The notes under the pieces are model-generated. The model was given only the letters and a program-made list of their open reading frames with translations. It ran no database searches and was not told the origin of the DNA. The position numbers and the translations under genes are program-made. Shown here piece after piece: positions 62,407-62,504 of a stretch of 62,504 nucleotides of DNA. Source of the DNA: Candidatus Syntrophopropionicum ammoniitolerans (GTDB lineage Bacteria > Bacillota > Desulfotomaculia > Desulfotomaculales > Pelotomaculaceae); contig JABMJD010000010.1 of the NCBI GenBank assembly GCA_013201395.1, positions 1 to 62,504 on the forward strand. The letters run 5' to 3'. The first letter of the stretch is position 1. The number at the start of each line of letters is the position of its first letter.

Positions 62407-62504
62407 TCACCTGCTTCCGGAATTGTTTTTTTCCCCCGCTTTATCGGGGTAATAAGACTCCTTCTGAAGACTTTTAAATCTTGCTTCAGCCACAATATCC
62501 TCAA
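62407..62504 (-). CDS. C-terminal end of a third protein, cut by window edge
   Basis: The minus-strand frame entering from the right edge reads EDIVAEARFKSLQKE... and stops at TGA 62409..62407. It is 80 bp upstream of the repeat protein on the same strand. The first visible residues (EDIVAEARF) resemble the helix repeats of its neighbours. Only 32 codons are visible, so the call is tentative. Confidence 0.4.
   Translation of the reverse strand, partial: EDIVAEARFKSLQKESYYPDKAGEKNNSGSR

Noticed and set aside
1-62504. CRISPR array, insertion sequences, prophage or rRNA
   Set aside because: No regularly spaced direct repeats, transposase, integrase or rRNA-like sequence was seen on reading.

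Overview
The window reads as chromosome from a strictly anaerobic, spore-forming Firmicute of the class Clostridia, most like the Desulfotomaculum/Pelotomaculum (Peptococcaceae) group. That placement is inferred from gene content: a trimeric NADH-dependent [FeFe] hydrogenase, a HdrABC-FlxABCD electron-bifurcation cluster, the MetVF methylenetetrahydrofolate reductase of the Wood-Ljungdahl pathway, a MeaB chaperone for methylmalonyl-CoA mutase, a SleB-type spore-cortex hydrolase, a SpoVB-like flippase and a YpmA-like protein. I see no CRISPR array, insertion sequence, prophage or rRNA. Most genes lie on the minus strand, and many use TTG or GTG starts behind strong GGAGG sites.

Layout. 1-12.5 kb: mixed housekeeping genes (PHP phosphatase, amidohydrolase, TtcA-like ATPase, NlpC/P60 hydrolase, topoisomerase III, old-yellow-enzyme reductase, MFS exporter, acyl-CoA ligase, MerR regulator). 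12.5-17 kb: hydCBA. 17-20.2 kb: fur-znuABC-type zinc/manganese uptake behind a near-perfect 20-bp palindrome. 20.3-34 kb: glycosyltransferase, phosphofructokinase, UPF0182 protein, DeoC, Ddl, tRNA-Trp, an EF-G paralogue, flippase, SurE, FolE. 34-36 kb: a 58-aa basic protein gene, a small membrane protein, and an FdhD-like protein behind a structured leader. 36-43 kb: hdrCBA-flxDCBA. 43-60 kb: DinG, cyclophilin, MeaB, thioredoxin reductase, adenylate kinase, tRNAs, a P-loop/Asp23-like fusion, SleB, DnaI/DnaD, PEP carboxykinase, GAPDH, MetVF. 60-62.5 kb: three tRNAs and a cluster of proteins built from a repeated amphipathic helix.

Main discovery. The flxD/mvhD gene appears to stop after 72 codons at an in-frame TGA. 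The same frame continues for another 73 codons with the conserved C-terminal half of MvhD, and it ends in an ATGA overlap with flxC. The TGA replaces the first Cys of the conserved CHPGDC motif. Twelve nucleotides after it lies an 8-bp perfect hairpin with a 3-nt loop, the geometry of a bacterial SECIS. I therefore annotate flxD as a 146-residue selenocysteine protein (38917..39357), which a standard ORF caller would truncate.

How the genes fit together. HydABC links NADH and ferredoxin to H2. HdrCBA-FlxDCBA probably links NADH to ferredoxin and a disulfide or other low-molecular acceptor by flavin-based bifurcation. MetVF consumes reductant in the methyl branch of C1 metabolism. PckA and GAPDH, divergent across a palindromic operator-like site, serve gluconeogenesis. 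Other leads are an FdhD homologue lacking its catalytic CxxC motif, the helix-repeat proteins at the right end, and several operator-like palindromes.
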